Part shown: piece by piece, positions 19,019 to 26,310 of the stretch
Position numbering within the stretch: position 1 is the first letter of the stretch
Layout: every line of letters begins with the position of its first letter
NCBI GenBank assembly: GCA_003612405.1
Contig: RAYR01000020.1
Coordinates: forward strand, 41,028 to 105,027
Source of the DNA: a bacterium 0.1xD8-71
GTDB taxonomy: Bacteria > Bacillota > Clostridia > Lachnospirales > Lachnospiraceae
Reading direction: 5' to 3'
Length of the DNA stretch: 64,000 nucleotides
Notes under the pieces: model-generated
What the model was told of the DNA's origin: nothing
Database searches by the model: none
What the model saw: the letters and a program-made list of their open reading frames with translations, nothing else
Made by a program: the position numbers and the translations under genes

Positions 19019-19822
19019 TCATCTGGGCGTGATATACAATATAGTTGCATCGCCATATTCACTGACAGCCACATAATAATATACAAATGCATCATCCTTA
19101 TACCACAGATATCGGATATATCTCCACTCCAATCTGGCTTCTTCTGCTTCCGACTCCGGATACATTTCCTGGATATCAAACAAATACATCCCGGCACGGG
19201 CATCTTTGTACCCAAGATCCACCAACGGATTCTCTATCACCAGACCTACGGGCAGCATATTCTGCGAATAATCCGTGTCATATTGAACCCATATCTTATC
19301 CCCTGCCGGCAGTAAATCACCCCAGTAAGATGCATCGGGAAACCTGGCAATTAAGCTTTCAGAACAATCTGTCTGTTCCAGGATTTCTTCCAATTCCCTT
19401 TTTTCTATCTTGAAATATCTCTCTATACCGTTCTTCGTCCCATTTTCTCTGTCCAGTTGTGCTACAATCTCATTTAAATATATCTTTGTATCATAGGCTT
19501 TCTTCTGTTTCGTATATTCAGTTTCAACTCTTTCTATCTCCTGCCTGTTTGCCTCATACGCCTGTACGAAATTCTGCATATCCTCTGCCATATGAACCGT
19601 CTCTTCGGACAGTCTTTTGTTTGTCTCTTGCCGTGAAGTCACTGCCTTTACTGCTTCCTCTGCCATTTTTGCCTGCTGCGCCTGTTGAGTTTTCACCTGT
19701 TCTATTCTTTGCATTTCTTCCTTCTGCATTTGTATTTGTACCGTAAGGATTATGCCTAATAGAACGCATAGGATACAGACAGCTATGCAGCTTCTTTTAA
19801 CATATTTATAATAGTTGTTCAC
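19019..19822 (-). CDS. Single-pass membrane protein with long coiled coil and outer domain
   Basis: The 267-residue protein starts at a GTG (19822) with AGGGAG upstream. It has a membrane helix at about 11-29 (CIAVCILCVLLGIILTVQI), a long coiled coil at about 30-125 rich in Gln, Lys and Glu, and a C-terminal domain with LEWRYIRYLWYKDDAFVYYY. It shares this plan with 18215-18994. No catalytic motif. The coiled coil could span the wall. Membrane anchor for the injection machine and immunity are both open; neither is shown by sequence. Confidence 0.55.
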   Translation of the reverse strand: MNNYYKYVKRSCIAVCILCVLLGIILTVQIQMQKEEMQRIEQVKTQQAQQAKMAEEAVKAVTSRQETNKRLSEETVHMAEDMQNFVQAYEANRQEIERVETEYTKQKKAYDTKIYLNEIVAQLDRENGTKNGIERYFKIEKRELEEILEQTDCSESLIARFPDASYWGDLLPAGDKIWVQYDTDYSQNMLPVGLVIENPLVDLGYKDARAGMYLFDIQEMYPESEAEEARLEWRYIRYLWYKDDAFVYYYVAVSEYGDATILYITPR

Positions 19823-19836
19823 CGGATAAACTCTCC

Positions 19837-20050
19837 CTAATCAAACTCAATAAATCCATCTTCCTCCCTGGTAAAGTTCTTAAAAATATAATATCCATCC
19901 TTCCCGTCTCCCGTGAAATCATAGGCTGTTATAAAAATCCCCTCCTGCTCGTGCGGAAACTCCCAGTCTGTTGTAAGAAATTCTTCAAATTCTTCTTTAT
20001 CTGTCGAAAGGATCTTATGAATCAGTTCTGTCTCCTCTTTATCTGTATAC
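19837..20050 (-). pseudogene. Gene remnant downstream of the membrane FHA gene
   Basis: Between the FHA stop and the next gene, one frame stays open for about 70 codons and reads like a real acidic protein end (DKEETELIHKILSTDKEEF ... ITAYDFTGDGKDGYYIF) but has no ATG or ribosome site of its own; the frame only opens further inside the FHA gene, in the wrong frame for it. It looks like the surviving C-terminal end of a lost gene, possibly a lipoprotein of the immunity type. A real short gene with an unusual start cannot be excluded. Confidence 0.4.
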
Positions 20051-20593
20051 TTATCGTACCTTAAGCGGTGCCAGCCCCAGATAGATAATATCGCCTTTCT
20101 CCACCTTACAGGGCTCTCTGGAAGAAACCCTGTAGGGCTTGTCCTCGCCGTTTCTCTGAATCCTGGTTCCGTTCTCACTGTCCAAGTCCTCTATGTACCA
20201 ACTGCCGTTACTGTAATTCATGACAGCATGTTCTCCATCCACAGTTCCCGCATAGTCTGTATTTTTGAGGTTGATATCTACCTGATTCTGTCCTTCATCC
20301 TTTCCGAATACGATGGATGTTTTCTTGTAGATATCCCATGTATCCGTTATATTATTGTCTTCCCCCAGAAGCAGGATTTCTGAAATCCCGGTTTTTCCTG
20401 TATCATGTCTTTCCTTTCTTCTATGCGTTTGGTTTATATCTGTAAACATAAGTAACAGGAAAACCGCTCCCACTATCCCCAGAAGAGTCAGACTCGCAAT
20501 TCTTTCTATATTGTCCAGATAGACATAGGATAAAGTCATTCCTGTTATACAGGATATGATAATCGTTATGTCTAAGGTTGCTTTCTTGTTCAT
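20051..20593 (-). CDS. Two-helix membrane protein with FHA domain
   Basis: Start chosen at ATG 20593, behind AAAAGAGG, giving 180 residues; a longer frame to 20644 overlaps the upstream gene. Two membrane helices (about 7-25 and 32-50) are followed by a cytoplasmic FHA domain (about 80-180): SIVFGKDEGQNQVDI, a TVDGEHAVM segment where S-x-x-H is usual, and YIEDLDSENGT. It probably places phosphothreonine recognition at the membrane where the machine docks. A duplicated copy of its first 23 codons lies at 24749-24820, on the far side of the SleB effector cassette, which marks that cassette as an insertion. Confidence 0.75.
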   Translation of the reverse strand: MNKKATLDITIIISCITGMTLSYVYLDNIERIASLTLLGIVGAVFLLLMFTDINQTHRRKERHDTGKTGISEILLLGEDNNITDTWDIYKKTSIVFGKDEGQNQVDINLKNTDYAGTVDGEHAVMNYSNGSWYIEDLDSENGTRIQRNGEDKPYRVSSREPCKVEKGDIIYLGLAPLKVR

Positions 20594-20636
20594 ATGGTAA
20601 TCCTCTTTTGTATTATTTTCTGTACCAGACAAACAT

Positions 20637-22520
20637 CTAATCAACTTCTATCACCATACTGTTTCTGTCCAGTTGCTTTGTCCTTTCAATACACAGGGCG
20701 TTCATGTAATGTCTCTGTGCTTCACTTTCTTCCAGACTGCCATTCAATCCAAATCCCACCGGCCAGAAATAATACTTTCCTTTTTCGGATTTTACAATCA
20801 TGTATCTGAAGTAATAACTTTCTTCCTCTCCGCAAACCGCTGCTGACAGACATACCGTATTGATATGAATACCCTCATATTCACCGATTATCATTTCGTA
20901 TGTTCCACTTCGTCCGTTTTGCCGCAATACATCTTCTATGTACTTCTTCAATGCGCTGATATACTCATCCTCTTCTATTTCTGCAATGTCTAACAATGGC
21001 AGCTCCTGTAAGGTGAATTCTGTTTCTCCCAGCCATACCATATCCTCTGCATACTTCGTAGGAAAACTGTTTTCCATAAAAAAGGTTGTCTTTAACTGTC
21101 CTTTTCCTCCCGCATACACATTGCGATTCAACTGATAAAATTCCATCTTTCCTTCCCGGTTTACATGTACCGGACATTTAACCCTGTTTTTAAATCTGAC
21201 ATAGGCATTGACTTGGGATTCGGGAACAAAGAAAAGGCGTGGCTCATTATCCCATGCATACATATAAATTATTTCATCTTGTAATCCCCGCAGTTCTCCT
21301 GTCTGACACCCCAGCTCGTTCATGCCGAACCATTCCTCATAGCTGTACACATACCTGAGCAGCTTAACCGTCTCCTCCGGATCCATGGTACTAAAATTTA
21401 TTTCCAGATTGTATTCCGGCCAGTCTATGACATGACCGTCCTCCTCTTCTTGCGGAGCGTCCTCTTCCCTGACTTCAAATTCGATCACTTCCCGCTGCAA
21501 TCCTACAATTCCCGGTATAAAGCCTTCCGGTTCCGCCTCCAAATACGATTCAGAAACGAAATATGTGGGTGAATCTGCTCTGGTCGGATAGTATTCAGGA
21601 CCTACAGAGTCTCCATTGATTTCCCCTCGACAATCAATGATTGAAAAGAAAAGATAATCTTCCAGTGTCTCTCCGATCACTGCCGCGCTTATTTTACACC
21701 GGGTACCATCATATTTTTCCTGTACTCGCCCATAAGTCTCCAGACAGATCTGGAACTCACCATATTCTTGTCCCTCCCGCAGTAAACTGGCTGCATATTC
21801 TACCACGGCATCTATATACTCATTATCATCCACTGCTATCTCCGGCAATGCAATCGTGGCTTCCGGATCAAAAGTCACTTTCACCTCTCCCAGTTTGACC
21901 AGATCATCTGATACAAATTCATAGCTGAAATATATTGGGGAATCATACAGGTCAATCTCTTCATACACAGCATCCTTATCCCGCACAATACATTCCCTGA
22001 TCCTATAGTAATAATCCCCCTCCAGTGAGTTGACAGGAACCCCCTGCTCCGATAACTGCCAGTCTACAAGGACATAAAATACATAGCCGCAGGCCTCTTT
22101 GCAGTAATACAGGTTACACATTTCACCATTTACCATGGCTTGGGTATTTGCCTTTTCTTCCGGCAAAAATAAAATCTTATTTCCCTCTACGGTATAGAAC
22201 GATACGTCAATATCCTCCCCTGATGGAAGAAACGACAACCGCTTATAATCATGATCCGCTATATGGTCTATCATATTTTCATAGATATACTCATACTCGA
22301 TTCTTTCTGCTATTTCCTCAAGCGGGATCTGTAAAGATGGTAAGTCTTGTTTATCAGCCTCATTTGGCCTTATTTCATTTCTGCCGCAGGCCCCCAGAAG
22401 GAAAAGTCCCGTTATGGATAGGCAAAATAAACTTATTTGCAGGCACCAGTATTTATTCGTCCCAAAAAAATGTGTTTCCACCTTTTTCAGTTTTTCCATA
22501 ACCCTCATCCTTATAACCAT
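20637..22520 (-). CDS. Duplicated-domain lipoprotein, candidate immunity to the SleB-type effector
   Basis: The start at 22520 follows AGGAG and makes 627 residues; it overlaps the end of the effector gene by 68 bases. A signal peptide ends in a lipobox (GLFLLGACG). The outer part has two similar halves: VKLGEVKVTF ... EIAVDDNEYIDAVVEYAASL and VWLGETEFTL ... IAEIEEDEYISALKKYIEDV, so it arose by internal duplication. No known domain. Location after a cell-wall hydrolase effector and the outside location fit an immunity protein, like the lipoproteins after the other two effectors. The role is inferred. Confidence 0.6.
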   Translation of the reverse strand: MVIRMRVMEKLKKVETHFFGTNKYWCLQISLFCLSITGLFLLGACGRNEIRPNEADKQDLPSLQIPLEEIAERIEYEYIYENMIDHIADHDYKRLSFLPSGEDIDVSFYTVEGNKILFLPEEKANTQAMVNGEMCNLYYCKEACGYVFYVLVDWQLSEQGVPVNSLEGDYYYRIRECIVRDKDAVYEEIDLYDSPIYFSYEFVSDDLVKLGEVKVTFDPEATIALPEIAVDDNEYIDAVVEYAASLLREGQEYGEFQICLETYGRVQEKYDGTRCKISAAVIGETLEDYLFFSIIDCRGEINGDSVGPEYYPTRADSPTYFVSESYLEAEPEGFIPGIVGLQREVIEFEVREEDAPQEEEDGHVIDWPEYNLEINFSTMDPEETVKLLRYVYSYEEWFGMNELGCQTGELRGLQDEIIYMYAWDNEPRLFFVPESQVNAYVRFKNRVKCPVHVNREGKMEFYQLNRNVYAGGKGQLKTTFFMENSFPTKYAEDMVWLGETEFTLQELPLLDIAEIEEDEYISALKKYIEDVLRQNGRSGTYEMIIGEYEGIHINTVCLSAAVCGEEESYYFRYMIVKSEKGKYYFWPVGFGLNGSLEESEAQRHYMNALCIERTKQLDRNSMVIEVD

Positions 22521-23979
22521 CTTGACTCCTAAAGCTATCTCTCGTATCAATTTCATTCTTTATTGGTTGCCCATTCATATCTTCCAGCTGTTCCATAAAA
22601 TCAACAATCTGTTGGCGTGTTTCCAAATCTCCCTTTATCACAACGTTTTCTCTTCGATCATTGTCTTTTAATTCGCCTTCATTTTCATTACCATATTCTT
22701 CTATTGCAATAACCATTACTGCCGCAAGTCTCTTTGCATTTTCCCATGCTTTTTTCTCCCCATCAAGATCGATTTCAGAAATCTCATCTTCAGAAATTGG
22801 TGGACGATATGAGTTAGGCGTTCTTTTTGAATCACGAACAAGAGAATCATATTGACCTGACCCAGTAATAACACTATAAATACTATTGCTTTTTGTTCTC
22901 TTTAGAAAAATAGTCTCAGAAAACAGTCTGTTTATTATCGAAAACGCCACCGCATTTTGCCCTTCATTCATATCTCTGTCTTCCTGGTAAATTAGTCTTG
23001 CCAATATTTCTACTGTTGGAAGTTTACATATTTCATCAAAAGAACTAACCGGTTTCCCTTCTATAGAATCCATAAGTTCCTGTATTCTATCTTCTATATT
23101 ATCTTCTATATCATCTTCTATAATACGATCCAAATAAATCTGCCCATGCACCTTAATCGTAATAACTCCGCCTCTGTTACATAACAGCGTAGACAACATC
23201 GTTAATCCTTCCTGTTCTCCATATTTTGTATCAAACTTCATGGTTTGATGATGCCTTGGTTCAGTACACGGCGGCCTGATAATATCTTCATCCCCTACAT
23301 CTTCTTCATAACAATTTCCCGTAATCTCTTCTGTACAGAGTGGATTCACCCATTCACCTGTCAGTTTTATAAGACTATAACAGGTGCCATATTTCATTGA
23401 TTCCTCCAATCTTTTCTCTATCTCCGGTATATCTGACTCCCTCATGATTCTGCAATTCCCCATGCTGACAATATTTGCCTCACATGTGATTGGCAGGCCG
23501 TCCATAGGCATGTCTATTCTTTTAATACCTTCCCTGACATCCCGCAGACATATATTGTCCACTACGGTGGCAAAACGAATTCCATTAGCAGAGGCATCTT
23601 GGGCATGTAGTGCATGTAGCTTTCGCATTTTCAAAAGTTCGTGTCTATCCCCAAGGAAATAAATTTCCCCCTCTTTTCTTCCGGCCGGAATATAATCCCG
23701 CTCAACAGCTCCTCCCCCGCCTTCCTTTATCACATCATAGAGTCTTGTTTTGCCATTCTGATATCTAATACAATGTTCGTAACTACACATATCAGTACAT
23801 TCTATTTCTGCGTAATCCACTACATAGTTTCTATCATCGTCAACATATGCTGACAGCATTTTATTCAAGCACTTCTCTATATGCTCCTGCGAGAACTCAT
23901 CATGTTCTCCACACTCCCACTGAGCATGTTCCTGTATTTTTTCTGCGTGATTTAATTGGAATATTTTCATCCCTGACAT
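22453..23979 (-). CDS. Effector: PAAR-like (DUF4280-type) domain fused to SleB-type cell-wall hydrolase
   Basis: Start at ATG 23979 after GAGGAG; 508 residues. Residues 1-145 are an extra N-terminal region. Residues about 165-285 are the PAAR-like cap: ITCEANIVSMGNCRIM, GTCYSLIKLTGEWVNPLC, LSTLLCNRGGVITIKVHGQ. A low-complexity Ile-Glu-Asp repeat linker follows (about 291-305). Residues 320-425 match Hydrolase_2/SleB: ILARLIYQEDRDMNEGQNA with its Glu, AFSIINRLF and GSGQYDSL. SleB-family enzymes act on spore cortex or peptidoglycan. No signal peptide. The gene sits in a cassette with 24231-24752 before it and a lipoprotein after it, bounded by a duplicated FHA 5' end. Confidence 0.82.
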   Translation of the reverse strand: MSGMKIFQLNHAEKIQEHAQWECGEHDEFSQEHIEKCLNKMLSAYVDDDRNYVVDYAEIECTDMCSYEHCIRYQNGKTRLYDVIKEGGGGAVERDYIPAGRKEGEIYFLGDRHELLKMRKLHALHAQDASANGIRFATVVDNICLRDVREGIKRIDMPMDGLPITCEANIVSMGNCRIMRESDIPEIEKRLEESMKYGTCYSLIKLTGEWVNPLCTEEITGNCYEEDVGDEDIIRPPCTEPRHHQTMKFDTKYGEQEGLTMLSTLLCNRGGVITIKVHGQIYLDRIIEDDIEDNIEDRIQELMDSIEGKPVSSFDEICKLPTVEILARLIYQEDRDMNEGQNAVAFSIINRLFSETIFLKRTKSNSIYSVITGSGQYDSLVRDSKRTPNSYRPPISEDEISEIDLDGEKKAWENAKRLAAVMVIAIEEYGNENEGELKDNDRRENVVIKGDLETRQQIVDFMEQLEDMNGQPIKNEIDTRDSFRSQDGYKDEGYGKTEKGGNTFFWDE

Positions 23980-24044
23980 ATACAATTCTCCTCATACCTG
24001 TTATACAACTAGACATTTGCAAAACTCATTTCAATGCCGTAATT

Positions 24045-24194
24045 ATTGTGCAAATAGCATAACCATAAGCAGACCCTTGCAAAACGCCAGCACTTGGCGT
24101 AGGTTCGGAGTTGCGAAGCAACTCCACTAGCCTAGTACTGCTGCGTTTGAACGGAGCGAAAGCGCGTCTGTGTTGGTTATACTATTTGTACAAT
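24045..24194. repeat. Intergenic element with inverted ends and internal hairpins
   Basis: This gap of about 250 bases in a tightly packed operon holds a G+C-rich block bounded by 21-base inverted ends with two mismatches (24045-24065 and 24174-24194, core CAAATAG[C/T]ATAACCA). Inside are a perfect 8-bp hairpin (GGAGTTGC-GAA-GCAACTCC, 24107-24125), CGCCA-N5-TGGCG (24085-24099) and ACTAGCCTAGT. A short direct repeat, AGAC-N2-TTGCAAAAC, occurs just outside and just inside the left end (24011 and 24071). It codes for nothing obvious. It could be a MITE-like insertion or a folded RNA in the operon transcript. Confidence 0.55.
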
Positions 24195-24230
24195 TCCAAC
24201 AATCATGAAAGAATTTCATAATTACTGTTG

Positions 24231-24752
24231 TTATACAACACTTAATTCTTTCAGCTTTATTCCTCGTATGCCTCTTCTCAACATACTTTCAATCGCATCC
24301 AGCCTGACAATCAGATAGACATGTGTAAATCCTGCTACTCTGAAGATCGGCTTCTCCGCCACCGCATCCTGACGCAACACAATGTCAAGCAGTTCCGTTC
24401 CACCCCGGCTTCTCTTAGTCTGCTCCGACAGGCACTCCACTTCCTCTACAAAAGGCATAAAATAGGTTGCATTTATCTCACTCTCTGTTTCCAACAGATA
24501 GATGGTCTTAAATATTGTTTCCGGTGTATACATCTCTATCACTTCTGCCACTTCTCTGCTGACCATAAGAAACGGCTCTGTTATAATATCCGTAAAAAAC
24601 ACTTCGCTTGGTGTTTTCATATCCACAACACAACAATTGGGAATCCTATAGGAATTTTTCCGATTTGCGTAACGAACATCTACCGCTCTGTTCGCATTGA
24701 TCCCATATGGCAGTCGGTTCCTTGTATTTGTCTCTGTTAAAAAAAATTTCAT
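24231..24752 (-). CDS. Imm11/DUF1629-like accessory protein of the SleB effector cassette
   Basis: The 173-residue soluble protein is paralogous to 7159-7671 (shared FFTDIITEPFLMVSRE, YFMPFVEEVECL, AIESMLRRGIRGIKLKE). It starts MKFFLTETNTRNRLPYG. It stands where the FHA reading frame would otherwise begin: the duplicated FHA fragment ends inside its start (ATATGA). It therefore arrived with the effector cassette. An adaptor, chaperone or immunity role is possible; Imm11-like resemblance is weak. Confidence 0.55.
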   Translation of the reverse strand: MKFFLTETNTRNRLPYGINANRAVDVRYANRKNSYRIPNCCVVDMKTPSEVFFTDIITEPFLMVSREVAEVIEMYTPETIFKTIYLLETESEINATYFMPFVEEVECLSEQTKRSRGGTELLDIVLRQDAVAEKPIFRVAGFTHVYLIVRLDAIESMLRRGIRGIKLKELSVV

Positions 24753-24820
24753 ATTCCCACCGCCGCTCCTGTCACACAGGATACAACAATCGTAATGTCT
24801 AACATTGCTTTTTTATTTAT
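24749..24820 (-). pseudogene. Duplicated 5' fragment of the membrane FHA gene
   Basis: Codons 24820-24749 read (I)NKKAMLDITIVVSCVTG then AAVGI and a stop, against MNKKATLDITIIISCITG in the FHA protein at 20593. By my count 58 of 71 bases match, starting at the ribosome site CAAAAGAGG. The start codon has become ATA and the frame ends at the overlapping start of 24231-24752. It is the scar of a duplication or recombination that placed the SleB effector cassette between DnaJ and FHA. Confidence 0.7.
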
Positions 24821-24895
24821 ATTGTAAACCTCTTTTGCATCATTTTTGCATCATTTCGGTACGATTTTGACAATATATCTATAAAATTTTTTACA

Positions 24896-25339
24896 TTATT
24901 TCATCTTCATAAACGTTTCAAACATCTCCGTCACATCAAGCGGATTCCTTTTCCCACTGCCAGCCTTCTGACCGTTTGGAGCCGAACCCTGTCCCTGCGG
25001 GGCCGACCCTCCTGTAAAGGAAAACCCGAAATATTTCTCCATGTCCTTCGTAAATGCACCAAAATCCATATTTGGTGTAAAGTCGCCATCCTTTGCGCCG
25101 CCCTGTCCTGCCTCCCGGCTCCTGCCGGCCGCTTTATCCTGTTTTACATCATAGGCCTTCCGTCTTTCGGCATCTCCCAGTGTCTCATATGCCTCCACGA
25201 TGTCCTTGAATCTGGCCTCTGCCTGCGGATTATCCGGATTTAAGTCCGGATGGTATTTCTTGGCCATCCTGCGGTAAGCCTGCTTGATCTGCTCTTCGTC
25301 CGCTTCTTTGGGCACTCCCAGTATTTTGTAATAATCCAT
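24896..25339 (-). CDS. DnaJ-type J-domain co-chaperone, short
   Basis: Start at ATG 25339 after AAGGAG; 147 residues. Residues 1-65 are a J domain ([19 protein letters not shown], with the HPD motif in [14 protein letters not shown]). There is no zinc-finger or C-terminal substrate domain as in full DnaJ; instead comes a Gly/Gln-rich stretch with [15 protein letters not shown] and a hydrophobic end ([13 protein letters not shown]). It directly follows the tube genes. It probably activates the Hsp70-like ATPase at 10449-13046 rather than housekeeping DnaK. Confidence 0.8.
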   Translation of the reverse strand: MDYYKILGVPKEADEEQIKQAYRRMAKKYHPDLNPDNPQAEARFKDIVEAYETLGDAERRKAYDVKQDKAAGRSREAGQGGAKDGDFTPNMDFGAFTKDMEKYFGFSFTGGSAPQGQGSAPNGQKAGSGKRNPLDVTEMFETFMKMK

Positions 25340-25358
25340 GACAGGCTCCTTTTTCTGA

Positions 25359-25392
25359 GAGGGCGTATGCAACGGATGTTGGATACGCCCTC
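25359..25392. promoter_or_regulatory. Strong hairpin between tube and DnaJ genes
   Basis: A perfect 10-bp stem (GAGGGCGTAT with ATACGCCCTC) extended by CAAC/GTTG lies in the 76-base gap. It is not followed by a U run on the minus strand, so it is unlikely to be a full terminator. It sits where abundant tube mRNA would need to be separated from scarce downstream mRNA, so a 3' stabiliser or partial stop is likely. Confidence 0.6.
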
Positions 25393-25415
25393 AGGTTATA
25401 AATACTCAGGCAGAC

Positions 25416-25841
25416 CTATGCCATATAGCCGCCTTCTACCGAAACTGTACTAATCTTGTCTTTCTTCTGCTTAATGACCAGCGTAAAGGTGCCGATTCCC
25501 TCTTCATCGCCGTAATCTTCTTTATAGTCGATCACAAACGCATTGGGGAAACAGTACTTTCTCTCCATGATGCCTGCGGCAACATACTCCACTGTCACTT
25601 TTCTGTAGCTGTCTGCTCTCTCTGCCGGAACCACTGACCACAACGCCATCTTTCTCGTGCTGTCAAAGGGATCCCCGCCCACTGCGGTCAGAATCTTACC
25701 TTTGATCGTCATGGTAGCCCCGAAATCTTTCGTCCTTGCATTGGAATCCTGCGGAATATCCGTCGTCATCTTTACACTCTTAACACACTCTTTGGATATC
25801 TCAAATGCTTCCATACCCTCAACTTTTACTACAAATGCCAT
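25416..25841 (-). CDS. Hcp-like inner tube protein 2
   Basis: The 141-residue, all-beta-looking protein is paralogous to 25856-26287: FEISKECVKSVKMTTD, SNARTKDFGATMTIKGKI, MALWSVVPAERADSYRKVTVEYVAAG, PNAFVIDY, GTFTLVIKQKKDK. The size and strand pattern match Hcp/TssD tube proteins (a hexameric beta-barrel ring), and the D-[SA]-N-A-R stretch falls where TssD has D-A-T-G-R. A strong GGAG site, and position just after the sheath, also fit. Some databases call relatives a membrane-associated protease, which the sequence does not support. Confidence 0.7.
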   Translation of the reverse strand: MAFVVKVEGMEAFEISKECVKSVKMTTDIPQDSNARTKDFGATMTIKGKILTAVGGDPFDSTRKMALWSVVPAERADSYRKVTVEYVAAGIMERKYCFPNAFVIDYKEDYGDEEGIGTFTLVIKQKKDKISTVSVEGGYMA

Positions 25842-25855
25842 CGTTCTTCTCCTTT

Positions 25856-26287
25856 CTACTCGCCTGCGTAACCGCCTTCAATTTTCACTTTGTCATTCTC
25901 GTCCTTTTTCTGCTTCACATGCAGATAGAAGGTTCCCACACCTGTCTCATCGTCCATCTCCTCGGAGTACTCCATCACAAAAGCATTGGGCACTTCATAT
26001 TTGCGGACTACCTGACCCGCTGAGATAACTTCTACCGTCGCCGTGCGGTAGCAGTCAGCTTTCTCCGAGGGAACCACCGACCACTTGGAGAGCTCCAATG
26101 TAGCGTCGCTTCCTTCCCCGCCAAGCTTGTAGAGCATCTTGCCCCATATCTTCATGGAGACACCGAAATCGGTTGCCCGCGCATTGGAATCCACTGCGGA
26201 CTCCGAACCGAAGACCACATTCTTAATGCTCTTCTCATTCAGAGCGATCTGCTCTGCACCACCTGTTACACTCAACCTGAAACCCAT
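25856..26287 (-). CDS. Hcp-like inner tube protein 1
   Basis: The 143-residue protein has the same layout as tube protein 2 (LNEKSIKNVVFGSESAVDSNAR, DFGVSMKIWGKMLYKL, LSKWSVVPSEKADCYRTATVEV, VPNAFVMEYSEEM, GTFYLHVKQKKD). It is preceded by AAAAGGAGG, the best ribosome site in the cluster, and follows the sheath gene by 24 bases, the order seen in many T6SS clusters. Two different tube genes suggest either a mixed tube or separate roles such as a tip ring or effector-carrying ring. Confidence 0.7.
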   Translation of the reverse strand: MGFRLSVTGGAEQIALNEKSIKNVVFGSESAVDSNARATDFGVSMKIWGKMLYKLGGEGSDATLELSKWSVVPSEKADCYRTATVEVISAGQVVRKYEVPNAFVMEYSEEMDDETGVGTFYLHVKQKKDENDKVKIEGGYAGE

Positions 26288-26310
26288 TTTTGCATCCTCC
26301 TTTTCTTACA

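Noticed and set aside
24749..24820. Short separate gene upstream of 24231-24752
   Set aside because: It matches the FHA 5' end but lacks a start codon, so it is a remnant.
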